Part shown: piece by piece, positions 1 through 9,643 of the stretch
Position numbering within the stretch: the stretch's first letter is position 1
How the letters are laid out: every line of letters begins with the position of its first letter
DNA from: Pseudomonas sp. HN11
Lineage (GTDB): Bacteria > Pseudomonadota > Gammaproteobacteria > Pseudomonadales > Pseudomonadaceae
Assembly (NCBI RefSeq): GCF_021390155.1
Contig: NZ_CP089985.1
Span: 6,031,501 to 6,095,500 of the forward strand
DNA: 64,000 nucleotides
Direction of reading: 5' to 3'
The notes under the pieces: generated by a model
Seen by the model: only the letters and a program-made list of their open reading frames with translations
Database searches by the model: none
What the model was told of the DNA's origin: nothing
Program-made: the position numbers and the translations under genes

Positions 1-1
1 C

Positions 2-262
2 AGCGAAGCCCGCGCCTATGACATCGTCGGCCCGATCTGCGAGACCGGCGACTTCCTGGCCAAGGATCGTCGGTTGGCCCTGGAAGAAGGCGATCTGCTG
101 GCCGTGCATTCGGCCGGTGCCTACGGGTTTGTCATGAGTTCCAACTACAACACCCGCGGCCGTACGGCCGAGGTGCTGGTGGACGGTGATCAAGCGTTTG
201 AAGTGCGTCGCCGCGAGACGGTAGCCGAGTTGTATGCTGGCGAAAGCCTGCTGCCGGAGTAA
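2..262 (+). CDS. lysA: Diaminopimelate decarboxylase, C-terminal end (partial)
   Basis: This is the last 86 codons of LysA, the PLP enzyme that decarboxylates meso-diaminopimelate to L-lysine; the window edge cuts off the 5' part. The motif [11 protein letters not shown], with the conserved active-site cysteine of the family, is visible near the left edge, and the terminal Y-G-F-V...N-Y-N region is typical of group IV decarboxylases. It lies 3 bases before dapF in the same direction, so the two genes of the diaminopimelate/lysine pathway are almost certainly co-transcribed. Identity rests on the motif plus the neighbouring dapF. Confidence 0.9.
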   Translation, partial: SEARAYDIVGPICETGDFLAKDRRLALEEGDLLAVHSAGAYGFVMSSNYNTRGRTAEVLVDGDQAFEVRRRETVAELYAGESLLPE

Positions 263-265
263 GCC

Positions 266-1096
266 ATGCTGCTGCGTTTCACCAAGATGCACGGGCTAGG
301 CAATGATTTTATGGTCCTCGACCTGGTCAGCCAGCACGCGCATATCCTGCCCAAACACGCCAAACAGTGGGGCGACCGGCATACCGGCATTGGTTTCGAC
401 CAGTTGCTGATCGTCGAGGCGCCGAGCAACCCGGAGGTGGATTTCCGTTACCGGATCTTCAACTCCGACGGTTCCGAAGTGGAACAGTGCGGCAACGGTG
501 CCCGCTGCTTCGCCCGTTTTGTGCTGGACAAGCGCCTGACCGCCAAGCGGCAGATCCGCGTCGAGACCAAAAGTGGTGTGATCGAGCTGGATATCCGCAG
601 TGACGGCCAGATCAGCGTCAACATGGGCGCGCCACGCCTGGTGCCGGCGGACATTCCGTTCCAGGCCACCGAGCAGGCTGTCAGCTACGCACTGGACGTT
701 GACGGCAAGACCGTCGATATCGCCGCCGTATCCATGGGCAACCCCCATGCCGTGCTGCGGGTCAACGACATCAACAACGCGCCCGTGCATGAGTTGGGGC
801 CGAAGATCGAACACCACCCGCGCTTTCCGGCGCGGGTCAACGTGGGCTTCCTGCAGGTGATCGACCGTACCCGCGCGCAATTGCGTGTGTGGGAACGCGG
901 CGCCGGCGAAACCCAGGCCTGCGGCACCGGTGCATGCGCCGCTGCCGTGGCCGCGATCAGCCAGGGGTGGATGGATTCGCCCCTGCTGATCGACCTGCCC
1001 GGTGGACGCTTGTCCATCGAGTGGGCAGGCCCTGGCCACCCGGTGATGATGACCGGGCCGGCCTCGCGCGTATACGAAGGACAGGTCCGTCTATGA
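266..1096 (+). CDS. dapF: Diaminopimelate epimerase
   Basis: A 276-residue cytoplasmic epimerase that converts LL- to meso-diaminopimelate for lysine and peptidoglycan synthesis. Both catalytic cysteines are visible: Cys75 in EQCGNGARC and Cys219 in [12 protein letters not shown], the paired thiols of the two-base mechanism. The N-terminal [11 protein letters not shown] is also a family hallmark. Length is normal for the family. It sits between lysA and a DUF484 gene, the usual Pseudomonas order, and the 14-base gap to the next gene suggests one operon running through xerC and the HAD gene. Confidence 0.97.
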   Translation: MLLRFTKMHGLGNDFMVLDLVSQHAHILPKHAKQWGDRHTGIGFDQLLIVEAPSNPEVDFRYRIFNSDGSEVEQCGNGARCFARFVLDKRLTAKRQIRVETKSGVIELDIRSDGQISVNMGAPRLVPADIPFQATEQAVSYALDVDGKTVDIAAVSMGNPHAVLRVNDINNAPVHELGPKIEHHPRFPARVNVGFLQVIDRTRAQLRVWERGAGETQACGTGACAAAVAAISQGWMDSPLLIDLPGGRLSIEWAGPGHPVMMTGPASRVYEGQVRL

Positions 1097-1109
1097 GTGA
1101 GCCAATCCA

Positions 1110-1826
1110 ATGACCGATAAGCCCCAAGTACCCGCAGAAGCGTTCCCGAGCGAAAGTCTGGAGGCCGCTGCCGTCGCGGCGTACCTTGAGGCTAATCCGC
1201 ACTTCTTCGTCGAGCACGAGGAACTGCTGCCGGCCTTGCGCATCCCCCACCAGCGCGGCGACACCGTGTCGCTGGTGGAGCGGCAGATGAAGATCCTGCG
1301 CGAGCGCAACATCGAAATGCGCCACAAGCTCTCGCACCTGATGGACGTCGCCCGCGACAACGACCGACTGTTCGAGAAAACCCGCCGCCTGATCCTGGCC
1401 CTGATGGACGCCACCAGCCTGGAAGAAACGGTGATCGCCGTGGAGGACAGCCTGCGCCAGGACTTCCAGGTGCCATTCGTGAGCCTGATCCTGTTCAGCG
1501 ACAACCCGATGCCGGTGGGTCGCTGGGTCAGTGGCAGCGACGCACAAACCGCGATCGGCGGCCTGCTTTCCGAAGGCAAGACCATCAGCGGCACCTTGCG
1601 CGAACATGAGCTGGACTTCCTGTTTGGTGCCGAGCAGCGCAAGCAGATCGGCTCCACCTCCGTTGTCGCCCTCAGCCATCAGGGCTTGCACGGCGTGCTG
1701 GCCATCGCCAGCCGAGATCCCGCGCACTACAAGAGCTCTGTGGGCACGCTGTTCCTGACTTACATCGCCGAAGTACTGGGCCGCGTCTTGCCGCGCTTCA
1801 CCACCGCCCTGCGCGCGGTGCGCTAG
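1110..1826 (+). CDS. DUF484 family protein (GAF-like fold)
   Basis: A 238-residue protein of the DUF484 family, which is conserved between dapF and xerC in gamma-proteobacteria. The N-terminal part (about residues 15-75) carries the family signature [13 protein letters not shown] and a helical region with [12 protein letters not shown] that may form a coiled coil. The C-terminal half resembles a GAF-type sensory fold. No catalytic motif is visible and the biochemical role is unknown. It ends 2 bases before the xerC start codon, consistent with translational coupling in the dapF operon. Confidence 0.9.
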   Translation: MTDKPQVPAEAFPSESLEAAAVAAYLEANPHFFVEHEELLPALRIPHQRGDTVSLVERQMKILRERNIEMRHKLSHLMDVARDNDRLFEKTRRLILALMDATSLEETVIAVEDSLRQDFQVPFVSLILFSDNPMPVGRWVSGSDAQTAIGGLLSEGKTISGTLREHELDFLFGAEQRKQIGSTSVVALSHQGLHGVLAIASRDPAHYKSSVGTLFLTYIAEVLGRVLPRFTTALRAVR

Positions 1827-1828
1827 CC

Positions 1829-2728
1829 ATGGAAAGGCAACTGGACGCTTACTGCGCTCACCTGCGCAATGAGCGCCAGGTGTCGCCCCATACCCTGGAA
1901 GCCTACCGGCGGGATTTGAACAAGGTCCTGGCCTACTGCGAGAAACACCAGATCAGCAGCTGGAAGGCGCTGGATATCCAGAGCCTGCGCAGCCTGATTG
2001 CACGCCTGCACCAGGCAGGCCAATCTTCGCGCAGCCTCTCGCGCCTGCTCTCGGCTGTACGCGGGCTCTATCACTATTTGAACCGCGAAGGCCTGTGCGA
2101 TCACGACCCGGCCAACGGCCTGTCGCCGCCCAAGGGCGAACGGCGCCTGCCCAAAACCCTGGACACCGACCGCGCCCTGCAATTGCTCGATGGTGCGGTC
2201 GAGGATGACTTCCTGGCCCATCGCGACCAGGCGATCCTGGAGCTGTTCTACTCATCGGGCTTGCGCCTGTCGGAGCTGACCGGCCTGAATCTCGATCAAT
2301 TGGACCTAGCGGACGGCTTGGTGCAAGTACTCGGCAAGGGGAGCAAGACCCGCGTATTACCGGTGGGGCGCAAAGCGCGGGAAGCCCTGCAACTGTGGCT
2401 GCCGCTGCGCCTGCTGACCAACCCCGCGGATGACGCGGTATTTGTCAGCCAGCAAGGCCGGCGCCTGGGGCCACGGGCGATTCAAGTGCGGGTCAAGGCC
2501 GCCGGCGAGCGCGAGCTGGGCCAGAACCTGCATCCACACATGCTGCGACACTCTTTTGCCAGCCACCTGCTGGAATCATCCCAGGACCTACGCGCGGTTC
2601 AAGAGCTGCTCGGCCACTCCGACATCAAGACCACACAGATCTACACCCATCTGGACTTCCAACACCTGGCAACGGTGTACGACAGCGCCCATCCACGGGC
2701 CAAACGAATCAAGGACGGCGACTCATGA
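1829..2728 (+). CDS. xerC: Site-specific tyrosine recombinase XerC
   Basis: A 299-residue tyrosine recombinase that acts with XerD at dif to resolve chromosome dimers. The N-terminal SAM-like core-binding domain covers about residues 1-90. The catalytic residues are readable: Arg146 in SSGLRLSEL, Lys in GKGSKTR, His237 and Arg240 in HMLRHSF, the [10 protein letters not shown] histidine, and the nucleophile Tyr272 in IYTHLD. Its place after DUF484 is the standard housekeeping location (called sss in Pseudomonas), so this is not a mobile-element integrase. Its stop overlaps the next gene by 4 bases (ATGA). Confidence 0.96.
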   Translation: MERQLDAYCAHLRNERQVSPHTLEAYRRDLNKVLAYCEKHQISSWKALDIQSLRSLIARLHQAGQSSRSLSRLLSAVRGLYHYLNREGLCDHDPANGLSPPKGERRLPKTLDTDRALQLLDGAVEDDFLAHRDQAILELFYSSGLRLSELTGLNLDQLDLADGLVQVLGKGSKTRVLPVGRKAREALQLWLPLRLLTNPADDAVFVSQQGRRLGPRAIQVRVKAAGERELGQNLHPHMLRHSFASHLLESSQDLRAVQELLGHSDIKTTQIYTHLDFQHLATVYDSAHPRAKRIKDGDS

Positions 2729-3420
2729 GTATCAAGCTGATCACCTTCGACCTGGACGACACACTCTGGGACAACGTACCCGTCATCATCAGTGCCGAAG
2801 CGTCGATGCGCGAATGGCTGGCGATTAACGCCGCCAAGGTCGGCGACTTGCCGCTGGAGCACTTCGCCAGTCTTCGCCAACAGGTGCTGGAACGCCATCC
2901 CGAGCTGAAACACCGCATCAGCATTCTGCGCCACCGGGTGTTGATGCATGCGTTTGAAGAGGCCGGTTATCCACAGCCTGAAGCCACGGAAATGGCGGAC
3001 GTGTGCTATGAAGCATTCATTCATGCGCGCCACCAACTAACGCCCTTCCCCGAAGCGGAGCCCATGCTGAAAGCACTACGCCAGCACTTTTTGCTCGGGG
3101 TGATCACCAACGGCAATGCCGACGTGCAGCGCGTCGGCCTGGCGGACTATTTTCACTTTGCCCTGCGCGCTGAAGACATCGGCATCGCTAAGCCGGATGC
3201 GCGACTGTTTCAAGAAGCATTGCAACGCGGTGGCGTGGATGCCAGCGCGGCTGTGCATATTGGCGATCACCCAGGGGATGACATTGCCGGAGCGCAGCAG
3301 GCGGGGCTGCGGGCGGTGTGGTTCAACCCGACGGGCAAGGCCTGGGAAGGGGAAAAACGCCCCGATGCGCAGATTCGCAGCCTGAACGAGTTGCCGCCCT
3401 TGCTGCAAAGCTGGCAGTAA
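2725..3420 (+). CDS. HAD-family hydrolase (YigB-like)
   Basis: A 231-residue haloacid-dehalogenase superfamily phosphatase. Motif I is FDLDDTLWD with nucleophile Asp9 and acid/base Asp11. Motif II is in [14 protein letters not shown], motif III the lysine of [10 protein letters not shown], and motif [16 protein letters not shown] helical cap domain follows motif I. The start overlaps the xerC stop (ATGA), the same coupling seen for yigB downstream of xerC in enterobacteria. The physiological substrate is not evident; relatives dephosphorylate small metabolites such as FMN. Confidence 0.93.
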   Translation: MSIKLITFDLDDTLWDNVPVIISAEASMREWLAINAAKVGDLPLEHFASLRQQVLERHPELKHRISILRHRVLMHAFEEAGYPQPEATEMADVCYEAFIHARHQLTPFPEAEPMLKALRQHFLLGVITNGNADVQRVGLADYFHFALRAEDIGIAKPDARLFQEALQRGGVDASAAVHIGDHPGDDIAGAQQAGLRAVWFNPTGKAWEGEKRPDAQIRSLNELPPLLQSWQ

Positions 3421-3432
3421 CACCGACGATCA

Positions 3433-3526
3433 AATGTGGGAGCGGGCTTGCTCGCGAAAGCGGTGTGACAGTCAACATCAATGTTTGCTGGGCCGACGTC
3501 TTCGCGAGCACGCCCGCTCCCACATT
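3433..3526. repeat. REP-type inverted repeat pair
   Basis: Two inverted arms (left AATGTGGGAGCGGGCTTGCT, right ending CGCCCGCTCCCACATT) enclose about 45 bases. It is the common Pseudomonas intergenic REP unit and lies between the HAD gene and the convergent sutA. Close copies occur at 48355-48447 and 61612-61706. Confidence 0.85.
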
Positions 3527-3562
3527 AGTATGTGGAGAACCATGAGAATTTGTTCCAGGCAT

Positions 3563-3593
3563 GAAAAAGCCCGCAGCGACGGCGGGCTTTTTC
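3563..3593. terminator. Bidirectional rho-independent terminator
   Basis: GAAAAAGCCCGC and GCGGGCTTTTTC form a strong stem flanked by A-runs and T-runs. It lies between the convergent HAD gene and sutA, and can serve both. Confidence 0.85.
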
Positions 3594-3612
3594 TTCAAGC
3601 AGGTGGCTGACC

Positions 3613-3939
3613 TCAGATAGGTCGGCTGCCGTACTTGTTATCCGGCTTCTTGGGCGGGTCCGCAACCACGTTAGGCTCAACTTCGACCACTTTGCCGCCT
3701 TTAGCGAGGAACTCTTCCATCGCACGGGCCAGAGCATCACGCTCTTTGTTCTTGGCTTCAACGCTCGGCAATTCATCTACCGACACAGCTGCCTTGGCTT
3801 TGCCTTTGGCAACCGGCGCAGGTGCATCGTCGCCACCGTCGTCGTCAGCAACGTCTTCCGCCGCCGCTTCAAGACCTTCTTCGGTGTCGTCTTCGTCACC
3901 TACTTCGAGTTCGTCGTTTTCCAGATCATCGTCGCTCAT
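3613..3939 (-). CDS. sutA: RNA polymerase-associated regulator SutA
   Basis: A 108-residue, very acidic and largely disordered protein matching SutA (survival under transitions A). In P. aeruginosa SutA binds the beta subunit of RNA polymerase and stimulates initiation at rRNA and other promoters in slow-growing cells. The N-terminal 45 residues are Asp/Glu-rich (DDDLENDELEVGDEDDTEEG). A short helical centre around residues 55-80 (SVEAKNKERDALARAMEEFL) corresponds to the conserved core, and the C-terminus is KPDNKYGSRPI. Location next to yjbQ and amtB matches P. aeruginosa. Confidence 0.9.
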   Translation of the reverse strand: MSDDDLENDELEVGDEDDTEEGLEAAAEDVADDDGGDDAPAPVAKGKAKAAVSVDELPSVEAKNKERDALARAMEEFLAKGGKVVEVEPNVVADPPKKPDNKYGSRPI

Positions 3940-4041
3940 GTTCTACCTCATGACTTGCGAAAAGCAGATTAGTTATAGCCCAGCATCACCCTCTGTCGAG
4001 GCAGCCGGAAGAAAATCAACATCCACTGGATAACCAGTGGC

Positions 4042-4467
4042 TTATGCCCCATCACCGTGCAAGGTGGCGAGGACTTTACGAGCACTGCCATGATCACGGT
4101 GCTCGCCCAGATAAACACCTTGCCAAGTCCCCATCGCCAAGCGGCCGGCCTTCACCGGCAAACTCAGCTGGCAGCCCAGGAGACTGGCCTTGAAGTGCGC
4201 CGGCAGATCATCCGGACCTTCGTCGTTGTGTTCGAACCCTGCACATCCTTGCGGCACCAGCGAGTTGAAAAAACGCTCGAAGTCACGGCGAACCGCCGGA
4301 TCGGCATTCTCGTTGACGGTCAACGAGGCCGAGGTGTGCTGCAGCCACAGATGCAACAAGCCCACGCGACAAGCCTTCAACTCAGGCAAGCCGGCCAGCA
4401 ACTCATCGGTTACCAGGTGAAAGCCCCGGGGCTTGGCCCGCAGGGTAATCAGGGTCTGTTGCCACAT
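4042..4467 (-). CDS. YjbQ family protein (secondary thiamine-phosphate synthase-like)
   Basis: A 141-residue single-domain protein of the YjbQ/UPF0047 family. Some members show weak thiamine-phosphate synthase activity, but the true role is unknown. The conserved segments are LLHLWLQHTSASLTVNENAD (about residues 40-58) and the C-terminal LGTWQ-like run MGTWQGVYLGEHRDHG. The histidines and acidic residues in these motifs form the family's active-site cluster. It is a single gene between sutA and amtB on the same strand. Confidence 0.92.
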   Translation of the reverse strand: MWQQTLITLRAKPRGFHLVTDELLAGLPELKACRVGLLHLWLQHTSASLTVNENADPAVRRDFERFFNSLVPQGCAGFEHNDEGPDDLPAHFKASLLGCQLSLPVKAGRLAMGTWQGVYLGEHRDHGSARKVLATLHGDGA

Positions 4468-4636
4468 ACAGTTCTCCGCCCATCGGCGCGCATTCTAGCG
4501 CGCTCTGGGAAAAAACAAAGTGCCGAATACACCTACATGCCTGTAAGACATTCGCACACTGAAAAGTACCGTGTGCATCCCATCACAAACGCCGCGTAAA
4601 AACCGGTACACATTGCTATGACTGACAAACACCAGA

Positions 4637-4670
4637 CAAAAAAATGCCCGGCAAGCCGGGCATTTTTTTT
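4637..4670. terminator. Rho-independent terminator of amtB
   Basis: The stem ATGCCCGGC/GCCGGGCAT is flanked by seven A's on one side and eight T's on the other, just beyond the amtB stop. It ends the minus-strand glnK-amtB operon and could also terminate in the other direction. Confidence 0.9.
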
Positions 4671-4677
4671 CGCGTAC

Positions 4678-6015
4678 TTACAAGTTGTAGCCGCGTTCGT
4701 TGTGTTGCGCCAGGTCGAGGCCAACCGCCTCTTCCTCTTCGGTGACCCGCAGGCCCATGACCATGTCCAGCACCTTGAGGATGATATAGGTCACGATCGC
4801 CGTGTAGATAACAGTGAAGCCAACACCTTTGCACTGGATCCAGACTTGTGCAGCGACGTCAGTCACGGTGCCGAAGCCGCCCAATGCAGGGGCTGCAAAC
4901 ACGCCGGTGAGGATCGCACCGACGATACCGCCGATGCCGTGCACGCCGAACGCATCCAGGGAATCGTCGTAACCCAACTTGCGCTTGAGGCTGGTGGCGC
5001 AGAAGAAGCAGATCACACCGGCAACCAGGCCGATCACCAGGGCGCCCATCGGGCCCACGGTACCTGCGGCTGGGGTGATTGCAACCAGGCCGGCGACCAC
5101 GCCCGAAGCAATGCCCAGTGCGCTTGGCTTACCGTGGGTGATCCACTCGGCGAACATCCAGCCCAGCGCCGCAGCAGCAGTAGCGATCTGGGTGACCAGC
5201 ATCGCCATGCCGGCGGTGCCGTTGGCCGCAGCGGCGGAACCGGCGTTGAAGCCGAACCAGCCGATCCACAGCATCGCCGCGCCAATCAAGGTGTAACCCA
5301 GGTTGTGCGGGGCCATCGGGGTGGTAGGGAAGCCTTTACGCTTGCCGAGCACGATGCACGCCACCAGGCCAGCCACACCCGCGTTGATATGCACCACGGT
5401 GCCACCGGCGAAGTCCAGCACGCCCCAGTCCCACATCAGGCCACCGTTGCCGCTCCAGACCATGTGCGCGATTGGCGCATAGACCAGGGTGAACCAGATA
5501 GCCATGAAGATCAGCATCGCGGAGAACTTCATACGCTCAGCGAAGGCACCGACGATCAACGCCGGGGTGATGATCGCGAAGGTCATCTGGAAGGTGATAA
5601 ACACGGCTTCCGGGAACAATGCCGCAGGGCCGGTGATGCTGGCCGGGGTTACGCCCGCCAGGAACGCTTTGCCCATGCCGCCAAAGAAGGAGTTGAAGTT
5701 GACCACACCCTGTTCCATACCGGTGGTATCGAACGCGATGCTGTAGCCGTAGACGACCCAGAGGATGCTGATCAGGCCGGTGATCGCGAAACACTGCATC
5801 ATCACCGACAGAATATTCTTGGAGCGGACCATGCCGCCGTAGAACAGCGCCAGGCCAGGGATGGTCATGAACAGCACCAAAGCGGTGGCGGTCAGCATCC
5901 AGGCGGTGTCGCCGGAATTGAGGACTGGAGCAGCCACTTCGTCTGCCGCCATGGCCAGGCTTGGCATTACGATGGACAACAGGGCTCCGAGCCCTGCGAA
6001 TTTACGCAGAGTCAT
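4678..6015 (-). CDS. amtB: Ammonium transporter AmtB
   Basis: A 445-residue inner-membrane ammonium channel. The start at 6015 is chosen because AGGAGAAAAC lies just upstream and the protein then begins with a signal peptide (MTLRKFAGLGALLSIVMPSLAMA) as in E. coli AmtB; the longer reading is unlikely. Eleven membrane segments follow. Family landmarks are DTAWMLTATALVLFMTIPGL, the WSGNGGLMWDWGVLDFAGGT region, the pore-histidine helices (VVHINAG and GVHGIGG), and a short cytoplasmic tail contacted by GlnK. It is downstream of glnK in the conserved glnK-amtB operon. Confidence 0.96.
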   Translation of the reverse strand: MTLRKFAGLGALLSIVMPSLAMAADEVAAPVLNSGDTAWMLTATALVLFMTIPGLALFYGGMVRSKNILSVMMQCFAITGLISILWVVYGYSIAFDTTGMEQGVVNFNSFFGGMGKAFLAGVTPASITGPAALFPEAVFITFQMTFAIITPALIVGAFAERMKFSAMLIFMAIWFTLVYAPIAHMVWSGNGGLMWDWGVLDFAGGTVVHINAGVAGLVACIVLGKRKGFPTTPMAPHNLGYTLIGAAMLWIGWFGFNAGSAAAANGTAGMAMLVTQIATAAAALGWMFAEWITHGKPSALGIASGVVAGLVAITPAAGTVGPMGALVIGLVAGVICFFCATSLKRKLGYDDSLDAFGVHGIGGIVGAILTGVFAAPALGGFGTVTDVAAQVWIQCKGVGFTVIYTAIVTYIILKVLDMVMGLRVTEEEEAVGLDLAQHNERGYNL

Positions 6016-6049
6016 ATTGTTTTCTCCTGGGGCGTTGGGGTTTGGCGGC

Positions 6050-6810
<761 letters not shown>

Positions 6811-7071
6811 ATGCTCGCGCCCAAAGACCTCCTCGACGCCCTGAGCGGCCACGCCTCTCGCCTGTTCAGCAGTGACACCCCGTTGCCCCGCAATGAAATC
6901 GAAAGCCAATTCAAGGCATTGCTGCAAAGCGGTTTCAGCAAACTCGATCTGGTGAGCCGCGAAGAGTTTGATAGCCAGATGGTGGTGCTTGCCCGCACGC
7001 GTGCGCGATTGGAGAGCCTGGAGGCGAAGGTGGCAGAACTGGAAGCGCGGCTAAACCCACCCGCCGAATAA
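6811..7071 (+). CDS. ubiK: Ubiquinone biosynthesis accessory factor UbiK (YqiC/BMFP)
   Basis: An 86-residue protein of the membrane fusogenic YqiC family, named UbiK for its accessory role in aerobic ubiquinone synthesis with UbiJ. The N-terminal 45 residues are amphipathic. The C-terminal region (about 55-84, LARTRARLESLEAKVAELEA) is a clear trimeric coiled coil typical of BMFP proteins. Length and location between glnK and comM match the Pseudomonas gene order. Confidence 0.92.
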   Translation: MLAPKDLLDALSGHASRLFSSDTPLPRNEIESQFKALLQSGFSKLDLVSREEFDSQMVVLARTRARLESLEAKVAELEARLNPPAE

Positions 7072-7084
7072 CTGCCTTGCCCTT

Positions 7085-7109
7085 AAGAGCCGGCTCGCCG
7101 GCTCCCACG
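7085..7109. repeat. Short GC-rich inverted repeat
   Basis: GAGCCGGC-TC-GCCGGCTC is a perfect palindromic stem in the ubiK-comM gap. It may be a minor REP unit or a weak terminator; no T-run follows. Confidence 0.5.
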
Positions 7110-7209
7110 GATTGCCGATACGTTCTGTAAAACCTCTCCGCCTCGCGTTTCCCCACCTCGACTACCCTTGAAAAACCGCAGGAAGCGGCCCTCTTTTCAA
7201 GGAACGAGC

Positions 7210-8055
7210 ATGTCCCTCGCCATCGTCCACAGCCGCGCCCAAATTGGCGTCGAAGCCCCTGCCGTCACCGTTGAAGTGCACATGGCCAATGGCCTGCCGT
7301 CCCTGACGCTGGTGGGCTTGCCGGAAACGGCGGTCAAGGAAAGCAAGGACCGGGTGCGCAGTGCCATTCTCAATTCCGCCCTGCAATACCCTGCCCGCCG
7401 CATCACGCTGAACCTGGCGCCCGCCGATCTGCCCAAGGACGGCGGGCGTTTTGACCTGGCGATTGCCTTGGGAATCCTGGCGGCCAGCGTGCAGGTGCCG
7501 GCGTTGATGCTCGATGAGGTGGAATGCCTGGGGGAACTGGCACTGTCTGGCGAAGTGCGGGCAGTGAAAGGTGTGCTGCCGGCAGCATTGGCGGCGCGCA
7601 AGGCCGGGCGCACCGTGATAGTGCCGCGGGCGAATGCGGAAGAAGCCTGCCTGGCATCGGGATTGAAAGTCATCGCGGTGGATCATTTGCTGCAGGTGGT
7701 GGCGCACCTGAATGGGCATCAGCCTATCGAGCCCCACAAATCCGACGGATTGCTGTACCTGAACAAGCCTTACCCGGACTTGAGCGAAGTACAGGGCCAG
7801 CTCGCCGCCAAGCGCGCATTGCTGATTGCTGCGGCGGGGGCGCATAACCTGCTGTTCAGCGGCCCACCCGGCACTGGCAAGACATTGCTCGCCAGTCGCC
7901 TGCCGGGCTTGTTGCCACCGTTGAGTGAGCAGGAAGCCTTGGAAGTGGCGGCGATTCAGTCGGTAGTCAGCCTGGCACCGTTGAGTCATTGGCCGCACCG
8001 ACCGTTTCGCCAGCCGCATCATTCTGCATCAGGGCCAGCATTAGTGGGGGGTGGA
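7210..8055 (+). pseudogene. comM: comM 5' part, split by the transposon
   Basis: The first 282 codons of ComM (YifB, Mg-chelatase-like AAA+ protein), a hexameric helicase that promotes branch migration during natural transformation. The start at 7210 follows AAGGAACGAGC and gives the canonical MSLAIVHSRAQIGVEAP. An N-terminal Lon-protease-like fold is followed by Walker A GPPGTGKTLLASR (about residue 220). The reading frame breaks after SGPALVGGG, where TGTCGG begins the inserted element at 8056. The remaining 217 codons (including the stop) resume at 36866 in the same frame, so 7210-8055 plus 36866-37516 gives 498 residues, a normal ComM length. Confidence 0.96.
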
Positions 8056-8279
8056 TGTCGGTTTCGGAAATAAATGCGAAACTCTGGAAATAGATGCGAC
8101 TTCAAAGACAGAAAAAAGCCCGCATTAACGGACCGGTGACGTTCCCAAGGCGCTGAGTGCCAACCTTTTTTCAGTAGGTTTTGAGCGTATTGGCGCGCAA
8201 GACCCAGATCCTCGGCGACGACGTAGAGGCGTTCATAGAATCTCTGCGTTTCTTCGCAAACGGCTTCTGAAATGCTCAT
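8019..8279 (-). CDS. Small hypothetical protein running across the left end
   Basis: An 86-codon reading frame that starts 15 bases after the DUF6998-like gene and ends inside the comM flank. Residues 1-67 are encoded by the element; the last 19 or so come from the transposon tip and comM, so the C-terminus is accidental. The visible part is helical (AEDLGLARQYAQNLLKKGW). I do not recognise it. It may be the truncated partner of the upstream gene. Close spacing suggests co-transcription. Confidence 0.4.
   Translation of the reverse strand: MSISEAVCEETQRFYERLYVVAEDLGLARQYAQNLLKKGWHSAPWERHRSVNAGFFLSLKSHLFPEFRIYFRNRHPPPTNAGPDAE
8051..8055. repeat. Target-site duplication, left copy (GTGGA)
   Basis: The 5 bases GTGGA directly before the TGT end of the element are repeated immediately after its ACA end (36861-36865). 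Five-base duplications are characteristic of Tn7-family transposition. Removing one copy restores comM exactly. Confidence 0.92.
8056..8102. repeat. Transposon left end with TnsB-site-like repeats
   Basis: The terminus TGTCGGTTTCGG is followed by two direct copies of a short motif: GAAATAAATGCGAA (8067-8080) and GAAATAGATGCGACT (8087-8101). The second is nearly identical to a motif in the right end. The terminal bases match the inverted right end at TGT-GGTTT and AATGCGA. Confidence 0.85.
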
Positions 8280-8293
8280 TTGTTTAACATTTC

Positions 8294-8764
8294 CTATAGT
8301 TCAGACCGCGCCCAGCGCAGTCTGCTGATCGCTTTGAATTGACTGATACCGACTGAGCCACGTTCGTTTCGAGCCTTTGACCCGGGTCTTGTCAGTAACG
8401 CCTCAACCGCAGAGCGATCAGCTTCAAAAATCTGGAAAGCGTTGTAATCCGCATCGAGAAGAACCAGTAAAACAGTATCGAAGGGTTGCCTTAAATCGAT
8501 TGATCCCACTCGGCCGCTTCGCATTCGTGGACTGGTGAAATACCGCCCCTTGATTTGAATTCTGACTGTTAGCCCATTTCTCACTTCTGTCGCGTCGTAT
8601 CCAGCTTGCCTAGCCAGTTCCAACTCGACGTTGAGGTGCCGAGCTGCCTCGTACTCTGCGATTTCCCCAGTCACACCCAGCGGTTTGCGAGTGAGTTGGA
8701 AATAACGACGAGCCAAAACCTTGATGTCTCGAAGGATCTGGTACACCTCATCGACGTCTTCCAT
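8294..8764 (-). CDS. DUF6998-like protein, possible nuclease fold
   Basis: A 156-residue protein (start at MEDVDEVYQILRDIK; an upstream in-frame ATG at 8866 is less likely). The segment KPLGVTGEIAEYEAARHLN, then GYDATEVRNG and VQIKGR-like VRIQIKGRYF, matches a small family annotated DUF6998 in my memory. The E...D...QIKG pattern resembles PD-(D/E)xK nucleases, but I cannot confirm a catalytic set. Such proteins recur in genomic islands. First gene of a two-gene unit at the left end. Confidence 0.65.
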   Translation of the reverse strand: MEDVDEVYQILRDIKVLARRYFQLTRKPLGVTGEIAEYEAARHLNVELELARQAGYDATEVRNGLTVRIQIKGRYFTSPRMRSGRVGSIDLRQPFDTVLLVLLDADYNAFQIFEADRSAVEALLTRPGSKARNERGSVGISQFKAISRLRWARSEL

Positions 8765-8896
8765 GCGATTTTCCTGCTCGATCCTGGGGAGCGGAAAGCG
8801 TCCCTCTCCTACGGGCGTAGCCCGCACGGCGGCGGGCTTGTGGGTGCAGCGACGATTCCTGGGCAAAGATTAATCCAACAAACACTAATGATGCCT

Positions 8897-9342
8897 CTAT
8901 GCCAGTACATTCTCGAATGCATGTCGAATTGTCGCTTGGTCGACGGTCAAATAATGCTTGCTGTGATCAAGGCAGGAATGGCCAAGAATGGTCTGCACCA
9001 TCTCAACATAGCCTGTTACCGCCAGCACCTTGGCCGTCAGGGAGCGCCTGCCGCTGTGCGAAGATCCATACTTATACCGGCCTGCCGGTAGGGCCTGCTG
9101 ATGGCCTGCTGGAGCGAATCACAGGCCCGGTAAACATCTGGCCCTCCGTTCAGCTCACGGTGCCTAAACGCCAGTTCAAAGGCTTGGCCCTTGTGTGTGG
9201 TGATCAGCTTCGAACCTGGGCGGAGGCCTCGGTATTCGTCAGTGCCGGAAAAGCCCCAGCGACGTGCAAGCGAACTGCGATCCACCCCTCCAAGGCGGCA
9301 ATGCATCGTGGATGGGTCAGGCATGGCCCTAATCATCCCCAA
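8897..9342 (-). pseudogene. Tyrosine recombinase/integrase remnant
   Basis: Two frames on the minus strand together resemble the C-terminal half of a phage-type integrase. The upstream part (9342 to about 9060) reads WGFSGTDEYRGLRPGSKL, AFRHRELNGGPDVYR and SLQQAISRPYRQAG. After a frame change, HSGRRSLTAKVLAV and QTILGHSCLDHSKHYL follow, with the HxxR-like, LGH and terminal Tyr positions of tyrosine recombinases, ending at 8897. The frame break and missing N-terminal half mean it is not functional. It probably marks an older island absorbed into the element. Confidence 0.75.
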
Positions 9343-9561
9343 GTGACCGCACAGATTGCCGAGCTCACGGCATCTGTACCGAACGCCGCGGTGGTCTCTA
9401 CTGCGCTGGCCAGCGCAATCTCTCTACTTGATCAGGTAGCATTTGTAAGTCACGAGCATGATGGTACGAGTCAGGTTCTAAACAGGCTGCGGATGGCCTT
9501 GGCAATGATCGATGGTGTACAGCCTATCTCTGATATTGTATGGAAACCCACTCCAGAATGA
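9301..9561 (+). CDS. Small hypothetical protein
   Basis: A reading frame of 86 codons (GTG at 9343 would give 72). The C-terminal part, AAVVSTALASAISLLDQVAF followed by a segment with LNRLRMALAMIDG, has a protein-like composition with amphipathic helices and no known motif. The N-terminal region overlaps the integrase remnant antisense, favouring the later start. Function unknown. Confidence 0.4.
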   Translation: MHRGWVRHGPNHPQVTAQIAELTASVPNAAVVSTALASAISLLDQVAFVSHEHDGTSQVLNRLRMALAMIDGVQPISDIVWKPTPE

Positions 9562-9643
9562 TCTGGATCGGCCGGCGCCTGAATTGGCGCATCGGCGATG
9601 ATGCGTTAACTTAACGAACTAATCGAAACGGAAGCCGTAAGAA

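Noticed and set aside
3433..3526. Inverted repeats considered as a CRISPR or attachment site
   Set aside because: The same unit recurs at 48355 and 61612 between ordinary genes, with no regular spacers: it is a REP element.
8899..9561. 220-codon plus-strand frame as one gene
   Set aside because: Its first two thirds are antisense to the integrase relic; only the last 70-86 codons look like protein.
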